DNA of 64,000 bases from JAFGJQ01 sp964586145 (GTDB lineage Bacteria; Planctomycetota; Phycisphaerae; UBA1845), in assembly GCA_964586145.1 (NCBI GenBank), contig CAZPHH010000011.1, positions 1 to 64,000 of the forward strand. The letters are read 5' to 3'. A program made the position numbers and the translations under genes. Shown here one piece after another: positions 1 to 6,993 of this stretch; position 1 is the stretch's first letter; every line of letters starts with the position of its first letter. The notes under the pieces were generated by a model, which had not been told where the DNA came from, made no database searches, and saw nothing but the letters and a program-made list of their open reading frames with translations.

Positions 1-739
1 CACGCGGCACTCTCCTTCCGGTCAGGGCGTTTCGAGCACGGTAGTGTAGGGGCGGGAACGGCGGAATTCCAATGGGGCCAGGGACAGCAAGGGGGAAAAA
101 GCAAAAAGCAGAAAACAAAAAGCAAAAACAAGAAGGAGAGCCCGACCGTGAGCCGGCGCGAGGATAGACCGGCCTTTTAAGGCCGGGTTCGCCGCCCGGT
201 GCCGCCAACCTTCATTTCGTCCCCCCCGGATAGGACGAGTCCCCCGCGCTGCATTCAGGCCCATTCACGGGCCTTCCCCGCCGCAGGCGGGCTTTTAGGC
301 CGGTCCTTTGAGGGCCGGTTGAGGTGCCCCGCATGCACCACCCACGTGTTCCTCACCGCCGCAGCCCGTTCTCCAACGGGCTTCCGGCTCGATGGCATCT
401 CTCTCGGCCTCAGGGCCGACGCGATTCCGCGCGTGCAGAGGCCGGGGGCGCAGGAAGGCAAAGAGCAAACAACAAGAAAAAAAGAGGAGGGGGCGGGCGG
501 GTCGGGTTTCGGCGTTGTGCCCGCGGGGGCATGTGCTACACTCCGGGGGACCGGTTTGTCGCTGGCCGGAGGGGGATGGGCGTCTGGGAAAACATCAGTG
601 CGAAGAGGATGGGCAAGGTGCTCAGCCAACGGCCACCAGGAACTCCGATGCCAATGCGATGGCACTATCGCTCGCAAGGGGTGGCTGTCCCGCAATAGCC
701 CACCTTGCACTGCTGCGAAGCAGCAACGTGGAGCAAGAC
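1..739. other. Gene-poor leader region with hairpins and A-rich low complexity
   Basis: I see no convincing gene here. Bases 88-140 are purine-rich with repeated AAAAGC-like words. From about 257 onward the sequence is a string of short perfect hairpins, for example GCTGC-GAA-GCAGC at 712-724. Several reading frames stay open, but they look like products of high GC rather than proteins. A 22-bp word at 155-176 recurs at 33671-33692. Confidence 0.6.
257..321 (+). repeat. 65-bp triple-hairpin repeat, copy A
   Basis: Three short inverted repeats stand in a row. The first is AGGCCC/GGGCCT around a 6-base loop, the second CCCGCC/GGCGGG around a 3-base loop, the third GGCCGG/CCGGTT-like around a short loop. 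The same 65-bp arrangement occurs inverted at 1344-1408 and direct at 50461-50525. All copies are intergenic. It looks like a REP/BIME-like element, but I cannot name a family. Confidence 0.8.
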
Positions 740-1165
740 ATGTCGTACATTGAAGACATAACGGAACCGCTGATTCAGACCATGAACCACACCGGTGGCC
801 TGCCCGTTCATCAGCTCGCCGGTCATGCAGCCAACCTCGGCTTCTGGGTCGGCGAGGTCAGACACGCCTTTGACGTCATCGATGGGTACTCGCAACGATT
901 CGCGAATATGGGGCGGAGCGAGAGGGAGTACGTTGAACGCCAAAGACAAAGGGACCCGAAGAAAACGCACAGTCATGGCACCGGACCGCCGTTGAAGCGA
1001 GGCATCCGGGACCACGAACTCAAAGATCTGCGCCGTCGGCTTGCGGATGTTATGTACCACCTCCTTGGCCGGTGCTACAAGGAGGAGTTGATCACCGAGG
1101 CGGCGCTGGATGAATTTGCGGATACGCTTGTTCTTGACGTCTTGGCAATCAAAAGGGGCGTGTAA
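740..1165 (+). CDS. Hypothetical protein, 141 aa
   Basis: I do not recognise this protein. It starts at ATG 740, six bases after a GGAG ribosome site (730-733). The predicted product is soluble and mainly helical, starting MSYIEDITEPLIQTMNHTG. It has a charged middle (about residues 65-95) and a C-terminal half with the character of a helical bundle (RRRLADVMYHLL, EFADTLVLDVL). There is no signal peptide or membrane segment. Base composition is less GC-rich than the neighbours, and the gene lies alone between two hairpin-rich gaps, which suggests an accessory gene. The start could be earlier because the frame stays open upstream, but that part looks non-coding. Confidence 0.55.
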   Translation: MSYIEDITEPLIQTMNHTGGLPVHQLAGHAANLGFWVGEVRHAFDVIDGYSQRFANMGRSEREYVERQRQRDPKKTHSHGTGPPLKRGIRDHELKDLRRRLADVMYHLLGRCYKEELITEAALDEFADTLVLDVLAIKRGV

Positions 1166-1193
1166 GGTGGGGCCTGTGGAACGGGGGCGGGAA

Positions 1194-1240
1194 TCGAAAC
1201 GGGGACGCAGCTAGTTTTCGTTCTTCCCACCACTTCACTC
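1194..1240 (+). repeat. Dispersed repeat, copy 1 (CGAAACGGGGACGCAGCT)
   Basis: Bases 1194-1212 are identical to 51148-51166. Similarity continues for about 25 more bases (TTTT, CTTCCC, CTTCAC blocks). Words of this kind, a near-palindromic GGGGAC core followed by a T-rich tract, recur between genes in other bacterial genomes and are sometimes associated with REP-associated transposases. That link is recalled from general knowledge and is not shown here. Confidence 0.6.
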
Positions 1241-1343
1241 TCCCTCATCCTCAACCGTCTTAGTCGGCCAACGTCGGCGCGACCGGCAGGCCGAAAGCCC
1301 GTTGAAACGGGCTGGGGGGAGAGGGAGGGGTTGGGGGAGCAAT

Positions 1344-1408
1344 CAACCGGTCCTCGAAGGACCGGCCTGCAAGCCCGCCTGCGGCGGGGAAGGCCCGTGA
1401 ACGGGCCT
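1344..1408 (-). repeat. 65-bp triple-hairpin repeat, copy B (inverted)
   Basis: This is the reverse complement of the element at 257-321, with the same order of three hairpins and the same length. The third stem differs in sequence from copy A but still pairs, so changes in one arm are matched in the other. Confidence 0.8.
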
Positions 1409-1672
1409 GGGAATACGCCGACTTTCCGGCAAACGACGCTTCGTTCGGCGAACGGGAGAACGCATTGCGCTGCGAATTGAATGCGACCCCGGCGGGGTCG
1501 GGGCGGGTGGCCACGGGTGAAGTCCCGATGAGAATCGGAGCGGGACCCGTGGATGGAGGCGCGCTCCCCGCCAACACCCCGCCCCCGAACGGGGGCGGAG
1601 GATGGCGTCCGAACGGACGGCGTGAGCGGGAGACGCTGAAGGCCATTTAACGGGCTGGAAGCTGGAAGGGGC

Positions 1673-1734
1673 GGAAGACCGGCTGGTCTCCGCAGGTCCC
1701 GGCGCGCCGGGATGGCGAGGAAGCCGGTCCCACA
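1673..1734 (+). repeat. 62-bp dispersed repeat, copy 1
   Basis: By eye there is one mismatch in 62 bases to the reverse complement of 33698-33759, which lies in another gene-poor gap. It contains the palindrome CCCGGCGCGCCGGG. Its right end runs straight into the first unit of the 18-bp tandem array. Confidence 0.8.
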
Positions 1735-1918
1735 CCGGAGGCCGGGGCCACACCGGAGGCCGGGGCCACACCAGAGGCCGGTCCCACACCAGAAGCCGGT
1801 TTCACATCAGAAGCCGGTTTCACATCAGAGGCCGGGGCCACACCAGAGGCCGGTCCCACACCGGAAGCCGGTCCCACACCAGAGGCCGGGGCCACACCAG
1901 AGGCCGGGGCCACAAACT
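1721..1918 (+). repeat. 18-bp tandem repeat array, about 11 units
   Basis: Units begin at 1721, 1739, 1757, 1775, 1793, 1811, 1829, 1847, 1865, 1883 and 1901; the last is incomplete. The unit is A(A/G)GCCGG-NNNN-CACA(C/T)C(A/G)G. The core takes only a few alternative forms (GGCC, TCCC, TTTC). The array is uninterrupted, so it is not a CRISPR. Read as protein it would give a Pro-His-Gln/Arg-Arg/Lys-Pro hexapeptide repeat with no sign of a real gene. Confidence 0.85.
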
Positions 1919-2097
1919 CCAGAGAACTGGACGCAAGAAACTGGAGAACTGGAGACTGAAGAACCGGAAGCTGAATGAGGGGATGGCCGGCTGAAATCGC
2001 GGAGCGCAGAGTGCTGCTGGGACGGCTGGCGGCGCCGGTCAGCGCGTCGCAGGCCGTGCGGGCCATCCGAGTCGATTGGGACACCGCAGGCACGGCA

Positions 2098-2922
2098 TCA
2101 TGTGATGGGCAGGTGTTCCAGGATGGAGCCGTTCAAACGGATGGGGAGTTGGGCCAGGTCGTCGCCGGCGTGTTGCCGCTCCAGCTCATCCATGAAGGCC
2201 GCGAACCGCTGCAATCGCCGGCAGGCCAAGTCCCGCACGCACGGAAAGCGGAAGGCGTCGGCCACGCGAGCCTCCCAGAAATGGTATTCCTTCTGGCGCT
2301 TCCACGTGTCGATGACCGACCGGATGCCCTTGCCTTCACACGTGCATCGGCGGACCGTCTGCCAGAACGCCATGATCCCGATCCCATCCAGCGCCACGGC
2401 CTCGGCGAGGATTTGCGCCTCCGGAATGCCTGCCTCGCGCTCCCCGCACCGACGAACGGTCACCACCGCGGTTTCGCGGCTCCGCACGCTTAGCATCCCG
2501 CCGATCCGCTCCTCCAGAAACGCGGCCGCCAGTTCGCGCTGCAGATCCGACGTGGCCCGGCTCAGAATCTCGGAAGCATGCCAGAGACCTTCCCGATGCT
2601 GCACAACCCAGCCTGCATCGTGGTACAGGGCTGCCACGGTCAGAGCCACACCGTCCACCGGCCGCGCGCTCACGTCGGGCAGCCCCGCAATCATCGTGGC
2701 CGCCCGCGCCACGCGAACGGAGTGCTCCCAGAGGAACGGGTCGACCTCGCCCTTCCTGCCGCGAATGACAAGATCGGCTTTGGCCTGCCGCCAGATGGCC
2801 TCCAGACACGCCATGCCACACTCGCTCTGAGTAGCGCCGGACGACCGCCCGGCCCGGATCCTGCGTTCCATGCATACCGCCCCGGTCGGCTCACCGTTGG
2901 CGGCCCGCTCTGCCGGCTCCAT
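2098..2922 (-). CDS. HD-domain phosphohydrolase-like protein
   Basis: This is an HD-superfamily protein of about 274 residues. The metal-binding pattern is visible: a first His in WEHSVRVARAA, the paired His-Asp in ALYHDAGWVV, and a further His in GLWHASEIL. HD proteins are usually metal-dependent phosphohydrolases acting on nucleotides or signalling nucleotides; the substrate cannot be told from sequence. The C-terminal half is helical and rich in Arg and Trp. ATG 2922 is chosen because a GGTGG lies about five bases upstream; ATG 2871 and a longer form from 3042 are also open. It is downstream of mqnC on the same strand, separated by about 215 bases, so it may or may not be cotranscribed. 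Confidence 0.72.
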   Translation of the reverse strand: MEPAERAANGEPTGAVCMERRIRAGRSSGATQSECGMACLEAIWRQAKADLVIRGRKGEVDPFLWEHSVRVARAATMIAGLPDVSARPVDGVALTVAALYHDAGWVVQHREGLWHASEILSRATSDLQRELAAAFLEERIGGMLSVRSRETAVVTVRRCGEREAGIPEAQILAEAVALDGIGIMAFWQTVRRCTCEGKGIRSVIDTWKRQKEYHFWEARVADAFRFPCVRDLACRRLQRFAAFMDELERQHAGDDLAQLPIRLNGSILEHLPIT

Positions 2923-3136
2923 CGCGCGCCACCGATCGACACGGAGGTCCGATTCTCCCGCGCGCCGTGAATCACCTCCTCGCCCGCGACGGCATGAACT
3001 CGAAAAACGGATCACGATCTGTCGACAGCAGAGCGAACGCACCGCTTACCAGATGTGCGTTTCCCCTCCTGCTTCTCCACCACCTTAGCCGATTCTCGCC
3101 CGCCGACGCAAGCGTAATCTGTTCAGCCGCCGACGC

Positions 3137-4294
3137 TTACCCACCCGCCGCGGCGGCCCCCGCAGTCGCCGCCTCCGGACAATCCAACAACCGGTAATAG
3201 CAATCGCGCTTCCGCGGCTGGTAGCCGGCGTCCTCGATCAACTGCCGTATCTCTCGCTCTGTCAGATGGTAAACAGTGCCTGCCGCCGAGACGACGTTCT
3301 CCTCCATCATGACCGAGCCCATGTCGTTCGCGCCAAAAAAAAGTGACAATTGACCCACCGCGGGGCCCTGTGTCACCCAGCTTGCCTGAATGTTCGCCAC
3401 GTTGTCCAGGTAGAGCCGAGCAAGGGCGAGGGTGCGCAGGTACGCGTGCGAACCCGCCAGGCACAGGTGTCGCCCGTCCGGCTCCGCCCCATCCGCCGGC
3501 AGCGAGCGCAGCCGGCCCAACGGGGTGTATTCCGGCTGAAACGTCCAGCAAATGAATGCCGTGAAGCCGCCCGTTTCATCCTGCAAATCCCGTATCCGGC
3601 CCAGGTGCTCGATGCGCTCGGCCCACGTCTCCACGTGCCCGAACATCATCGTCGCGCTCGTCCGCATCCCGATCCGATGGGCTTCGCGCATGACCAGAAG
3701 GTACTCGTCCGTGTTCGTCTTGCCCGGGCTGATCCGCCGGCGAACCCGGTCGACCAGGATCTCCGCGCCGCCCCCCGGGATCGTATCCAGGCCCGCCTCT
3801 CGCAACCGCAGGAGCACGTCTCGGACCGGCATGTTCCAGGCCTGGTGAAACGCAAACACTTCCGGCGGACTGAACGCGTGCAGATGTATGCCCGGGAACC
3901 GGCCTTTGACGTGCCGAAGCAGGTCCAGGTACCACTCAAACGCCAGATCCTCCGGAGGCACCAGCCCGCCCTGCATCAGCACCTGCGTCCCGCCAATCGC
4001 CGCCAGCTCCTCGATCTTGCGATCGATCTCGTCCAGCCCCAGCACGTACCCCCCCGCGTCCCCGGGCCCGACCTTGAAATTGCAGAACATGCACCCGGCC
4101 GTACACAGATTGGAGTAGTTGATGTTCCGGTCCACCACGTACGTACGATACGGCTCGGGGTGCAGGGAGAGCGTTCGGGCATGGGCCAACCGGCCCAACT
4201 CGTGGATGGAGGCCCCCCGATACAGATCCAGGGCCTCCGCATCGCTCAGACGCGGCCATGCCAGGGCGTCCGTCGATTCGATCGGAGACATCAC
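3137..4294 (-). CDS. mqnC: Cyclic dehypoxanthine futalosine synthase (MqnC)
   Basis: This radical SAM enzyme of the futalosine menaquinone pathway converts dehypoxanthine futalosine to its cyclic form. The protein has 385 residues, normal for the family. The 4Fe-4S cluster motif is Cys64-x3-Cys68-x2-Cys71 in NLCTAGCMFCNF. Family landmarks follow: VLMQGGLVP, HAFSPPEV, the glycine run GGGAEIL and MFGHVET. Its ATG overlaps the stop codon of mqnA by four bases (ATGA), so the two are translationally coupled. The related radical SAM protein MqnE shares the fold, but GGGAEILVD and the context with mqnA favour MqnC. It is expected in the cytoplasm. Confidence 0.93.
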   Translation of the reverse strand: MMSPIESTDALAWPRLSDAEALDLYRGASIHELGRLAHARTLSLHPEPYRTYVVDRNINYSNLCTAGCMFCNFKVGPGDAGGYVLGLDEIDRKIEELAAIGGTQVLMQGGLVPPEDLAFEWYLDLLRHVKGRFPGIHLHAFSPPEVFAFHQAWNMPVRDVLLRLREAGLDTIPGGGAEILVDRVRRRISPGKTNTDEYLLVMREAHRIGMRTSATMMFGHVETWAERIEHLGRIRDLQDETGGFTAFICWTFQPEYTPLGRLRSLPADGAEPDGRHLCLAGSHAYLRTLALARLYLDNVANIQASWVTQGPAVGQLSLFFGANDMGSVMMEENVVSAAGTVYHLTEREIRQLIEDAGYQPRKRDCYYRLLDCPEAATAGAAAAGG

Positions 4295-5163
4295 GCGAAC
4301 ACCAGATCCCGTTCACAGGGCAGGATGCCGTGCGCCTGACCCAGGGCCAGAAACCGCTTCATGCCCGCACGGTGACGCGGGCTGAGCGTGAACGACAGGT
4401 TGCGGGTCAGGTACGTCACCGCCACGCCTGCCGGCCAGCCGTGGCGCGGCCCGTCCTCCCGGGCAATCGCGGCGGCACTGGCCACGCCGCGGTCCCGGGC
4501 CGCCGCCAGGCGAGCGGCCAGCGATTCCGTCGGGGTGGATGCCTTCGCCGCCCACACCGCAAAAACAAAGGGCAGACCCGTGAGGGCCTTCCAGGCCGCT
4601 CCGAGGTCCATTTGATACGTGAACCCATAGGGGGCCGCCGTGATCACCTTATCGCCGATGAGCAGCACGGCTCCACAGCCATCCGCGCCACTCGGGTCCG
4701 CCAACGGCTCCACGTCCAACCGGCAATCGTGGCATTCACGCCAGATCAGCCGGGCCAGAACCACGGACGTGTGAGACGCGGGGTCGACCCAGAGTCGGCG
4801 TACGCGGTCCGGCGGAACCCGGGAGAACACGCGGACGGTCATGGTCTCGCCGTCGCACCCGATGCAGGCGTCGGACACAACCTTCCAGGCGCGTTTGGGA
4901 TCCAGGAGATCGATTACGGGGGTCAGGGCGGCGTCGACACATGCATCGTCCAGCAGTGCGGGCAGGCGAGCCGGGACGTCGTACCGCACGTCCACGCCCG
5001 GGTCATCCGCCAGGCCGCACACCAGCGGGCGGGAATTCAGGTACGCCACCGCTCCGAGGCGGAAGGGCCGGTCGCCGTCCCGCGCGGGTTCGTTCGCGCC
5101 CATTTGCCCATCGTGTTCCGGCATGGCCACTCCGAAGTCCCCCGTCTCCCCCGGCCCGCGCAT
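4291..5163 (-). CDS. mqnA: Chorismate dehydratase (MqnA)
   Basis: MqnA turns chorismate into 3-[(1-carboxyvinyl)oxy]benzoate, the first committed step of the futalosine route to menaquinone. The protein has a periplasmic-binding-like fold and 290 residues in the longest form. Landmarks are LGAVAYLNSRPLV near the N-terminus, the ALTPVIDLL stretch and the LTGLPFVFAVWAAK signature. The first 20-30 residues are poorly conserved in character, so an internal Met at residue 14 or 21 may be the real start. It is first in a pair with mqnC (four-base overlap). No other futalosine genes (mqnB, mqnD) are seen in the window. Confidence 0.92.
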   Translation of the reverse strand: MRGPGETGDFGVAMPEHDGQMGANEPARDGDRPFRLGAVAYLNSRPLVCGLADDPGVDVRYDVPARLPALLDDACVDAALTPVIDLLDPKRAWKVVSDACIGCDGETMTVRVFSRVPPDRVRRLWVDPASHTSVVLARLIWRECHDCRLDVEPLADPSGADGCGAVLLIGDKVITAAPYGFTYQMDLGAAWKALTGLPFVFAVWAAKASTPTESLAARLAAARDRGVASAAAIAREDGPRHGWPAGVAVTYLTRNLSFTLSPRHRAGMKRFLALGQAHGILPCERDLVFA

Positions 5164-5268
5164 GATTGCGCATTATAGTCAGGCACGGCCTGCCCGCCAC
5201 CCTGACGTCCTGACGTGGGAACATTGACGCAGCCGTCAACGCCGCATACGTTGTTCCTCCGGACGGAG

Positions 5269-5913
5269 ATGATGCCGCCCATGCACAGCGAAGCATCCAG
5301 TCTGTACGGAAGCGTCAGAAGCGCCACGCACGCGTGCGTGTGCGCGATGCTGATTCTCGCGACGACCGGCTGCGAACCCCGATCCACGCGATTCCAGGTT
5401 GTGGACTACGGACCCACGGGCGAGCAGGGCCGGTTCTTCGAGGAGTTTGACGAATGCTGCTACGCCCGCCACCCGAATGGCACGGTGGACGTGGTGGCCC
5501 GACGCCGCGGACGCCTGATGGGGCAGGAGGAGGAGCCCACCACCCAGGTCATCCATCTCCACTGCATCTGGAGGCCGGTCCCCGGCAGCACAGCCGTGGA
5601 GAGCACGCAGGTCAACGCCACCATCAGTTACTGGATCCTCGGGCCCCTCGGAGGGGTAGCCCTCGAAGGGGGCGGGTTCGTCTTCTCCCAGGAGAACCAC
5701 AGCAGGGACACCCTCACCGGGAATGTCGAATCCTCTGCGCTGCGGCCGGTCCGCCGCATCGGCCAGGGACCCTCCCTCTTCGACCGGGTCGAGCTGACCG
5801 GAAAGTTCCGAGCCGTACATGACCGTCGACGCACCATCCGCCTGATCAACGAGATGAAAACGCAGTTCGGCCCGCTGCCACGCTACGAAGCGCCGCCGCC
5901 CGGCCCATTCTAG
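5269..5913 (+). CDS. Putative lipoprotein, unknown function
   Basis: I do not recognise the family. The N-terminus has a hydrophobic stretch ending in LILATTGC, a plausible lipobox with the Cys about residue 36, so the protein is probably lipid-anchored. The remainder (about 180 residues) is soluble and mixed alpha/beta, with a glycine-rich hydrophobic segment YWILGPLGGVALEGGG in the middle. Three in-frame ATGs (5269, 5272, 5281) follow a GGACGGAG ribosome site at 5261-5268; 5281 has the most normal spacing. It is transcribed divergently from mqnA and stands alone. Confidence 0.6.
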   Translation: MMPPMHSEASSLYGSVRSATHACVCAMLILATTGCEPRSTRFQVVDYGPTGEQGRFFEEFDECCYARHPNGTVDVVARRRGRLMGQEEEPTTQVIHLHCIWRPVPGSTAVESTQVNATISYWILGPLGGVALEGGGFVFSQENHSRDTLTGNVESSALRPVRRIGQGPSLFDRVELTGKFRAVHDRRRTIRLINEMKTQFGPLPRYEAPPPGPF

Positions 5914-6124
5914 CCCGTGCTTCCGCGGCACTTCGAGTTGACCGGCGTGGCCCAGCTTCAGGTGCGGATTCAGCCGGTCCAGTAACTGGAAAAACGCACG
6001 CGAATCTGCGACAATCCGTCGGGAGGGCGCGCGAGCGCCCCCCGTCCCTTTGATCCTGTGCCCGCGGCCGGCTCACCCAGGAGCGGACCCCTTGAGCGGT
6101 GCGAAAGGAAAAGGAGGCGCAAGC

Positions 6125-6208
6125 GTGTCGCTGTTGGGTTTTGTTGCGATCCTGATGTCCGTGTACGCCACGGCGATGGCGTGGCTGCTCAAGACGGCTC
6201 CCGCCTGA
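6125..6208 (+). CDS. Small single-membrane-span protein, 27 aa
   Basis: A GTG codon at 6125 lies seven bases after a perfect AGGAGG (6112-6117), preceded by further purines. The frame encodes 27 residues: MSLLGFVAILMSVYATAMAW, then Leu-Leu-Lys-Thr-Ala-Pro-Ala and a TGA. This reads as one transmembrane helix with a short basic tail, resembling the tiny membrane peptides that accompany some transporters and oxidases. It ends 31 bases before the convergent 3' end of the ABC ATPase gene. The function is unknown. The strength of the ribosome site and the hydrophobic composition are the only evidence. Confidence 0.5.
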   Translation: MSLLGFVAILMSVYATAMAWLLKTAPA

Positions 6209-6239
6209 CGGGCGATCGATGCGCCGGCGCGGCGCCGCC

Positions 6240-6977
6240 TCAGGTCCGCGGCGTTCTCTCGTCGCAGGCGATCCGGCCGTCGCGTAGGGTAATGCTGCGA
6301 TCACACGTTCGAGCCACGTCCGCCTCGTGGGTCACCATGATGATCGTTCGGCCCTCCCGTTGCAGCCGATCGAAGATCGACAGGATCAACTCCCCCGTCG
6401 CCGTGTCCAGGTTCCCCGTCGGCTCGTCAGCCAGGATGATCAGCGGATCGTTGACCAGCGCCCGGGCAATCGCCACCCGCTGTTGCTGGCCGCCGGAGAG
6501 CTGCATCGGCCGATGGTGCCCGCGGTCGGCCAGACCCACCATGTCAATGGCGTCCAGCGCCCGCTGACGCCGCTCCGCCGCCGGCACGGACTGGTAGAAC
6601 AGCGGCACCTCCAGGTTTTCCAGGACCGTCAACTGGTGAATCAGATTGAAGTTCTGGAACACGAACCCCACCCGACGTCCGCGAATGTCCGACAGCGCGT
6701 CATCATCCAGTTCCGACACGTCCACGTCGCCCAGCACGTAACGTCCGTCGCTCGGGCGGTCCAGGCAGCCCAGGATGTTCATCAGGGTGCTTTTGCCGGA
6801 CCCGCTGGGGCCGAGGATGGCCACCGATTCCGCGGCCCGAAAGTCAATGGAAACGCCCCTCAGCGCCGTGACGGCCACGGCCGAGTCCGCCGCCCCGTAC
6901 ACCTTCGTCAGATTGTGCAGGGACGCGATGCTCTCGGACACGGCAGCGGCCTCTGTTGCGGGCAACGGCTGGAACAT
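6240..6977 (-). CDS. ABC transporter ATP-binding protein (MacB/LolD type)
   Basis: This 245-residue ATPase powers an export or lipoprotein-type ABC system. The Walker A is GPSGSGKST, the Q-loop is in FVFQNFNLI, the signature is LSGGQQQR, the Walker B is IILADEPTGNLD and the H-loop is in MVTHEAD. The GNLD and FNL wording is typical of the MacB/LolD/FtsE group. ATG 6977 starts 16 bases after the adaptor gene stop, so the frame upstream is ignored. It is third in a minus-strand run TolC - adaptor - ATPase. The matching permease lies on the plus strand from 10779, which is an unusual split. Confidence 0.92.
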   Translation of the reverse strand: MFQPLPATEAAAVSESIASLHNLTKVYGAADSAVAVTALRGVSIDFRAAESVAILGPSGSGKSTLMNILGCLDRPSDGRYVLGDVDVSELDDDALSDIRGRRVGFVFQNFNLIHQLTVLENLEVPLFYQSVPAAERRQRALDAIDMVGLADRGHHRPMQLSGGQQQRVAIARALVNDPLIILADEPTGNLDTATGELILSIFDRLQREGRTIIMVTHEADVARTCDRSITLRDGRIACDERTPRT

Positions 6978-6993
6978 GGCGCAATCGGCCCAA

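Larger units (their letters stand above)
1166..2097. other. Hairpin- and repeat-rich intergenic region
   Basis: No gene is supported. The stretch contains the inverted copy of the triple-hairpin repeat (1344-1408), a 62-bp element shared with 33698-33759, an 18-bp tandem array, and isolated small palindromes such as AGCCCGTT-GAAACGGGCT near 1297-1315 and CCCCCGAACGGGGG near 1582. The open frame through the tandem array encodes only a Pro/His/Arg hexapeptide repeat and is not credible as a gene. Confidence 0.6.

Noticed and set aside
88..140. A-rich tract as a possible origin or UP element
   Set aside because: It is a short low-complexity run with no DnaA-box cluster or promoter pair.
1721..1918. 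Possible CRISPR array
   Set aside because: The units are directly adjacent with no spacers and the unit is only 18 bp.
1712..1978. Frame through the tandem array encoding a Pro-His-Arg/Gln repeat protein
   Set aside because: No ribosome site, low complexity and a product explained by the repeat itself.
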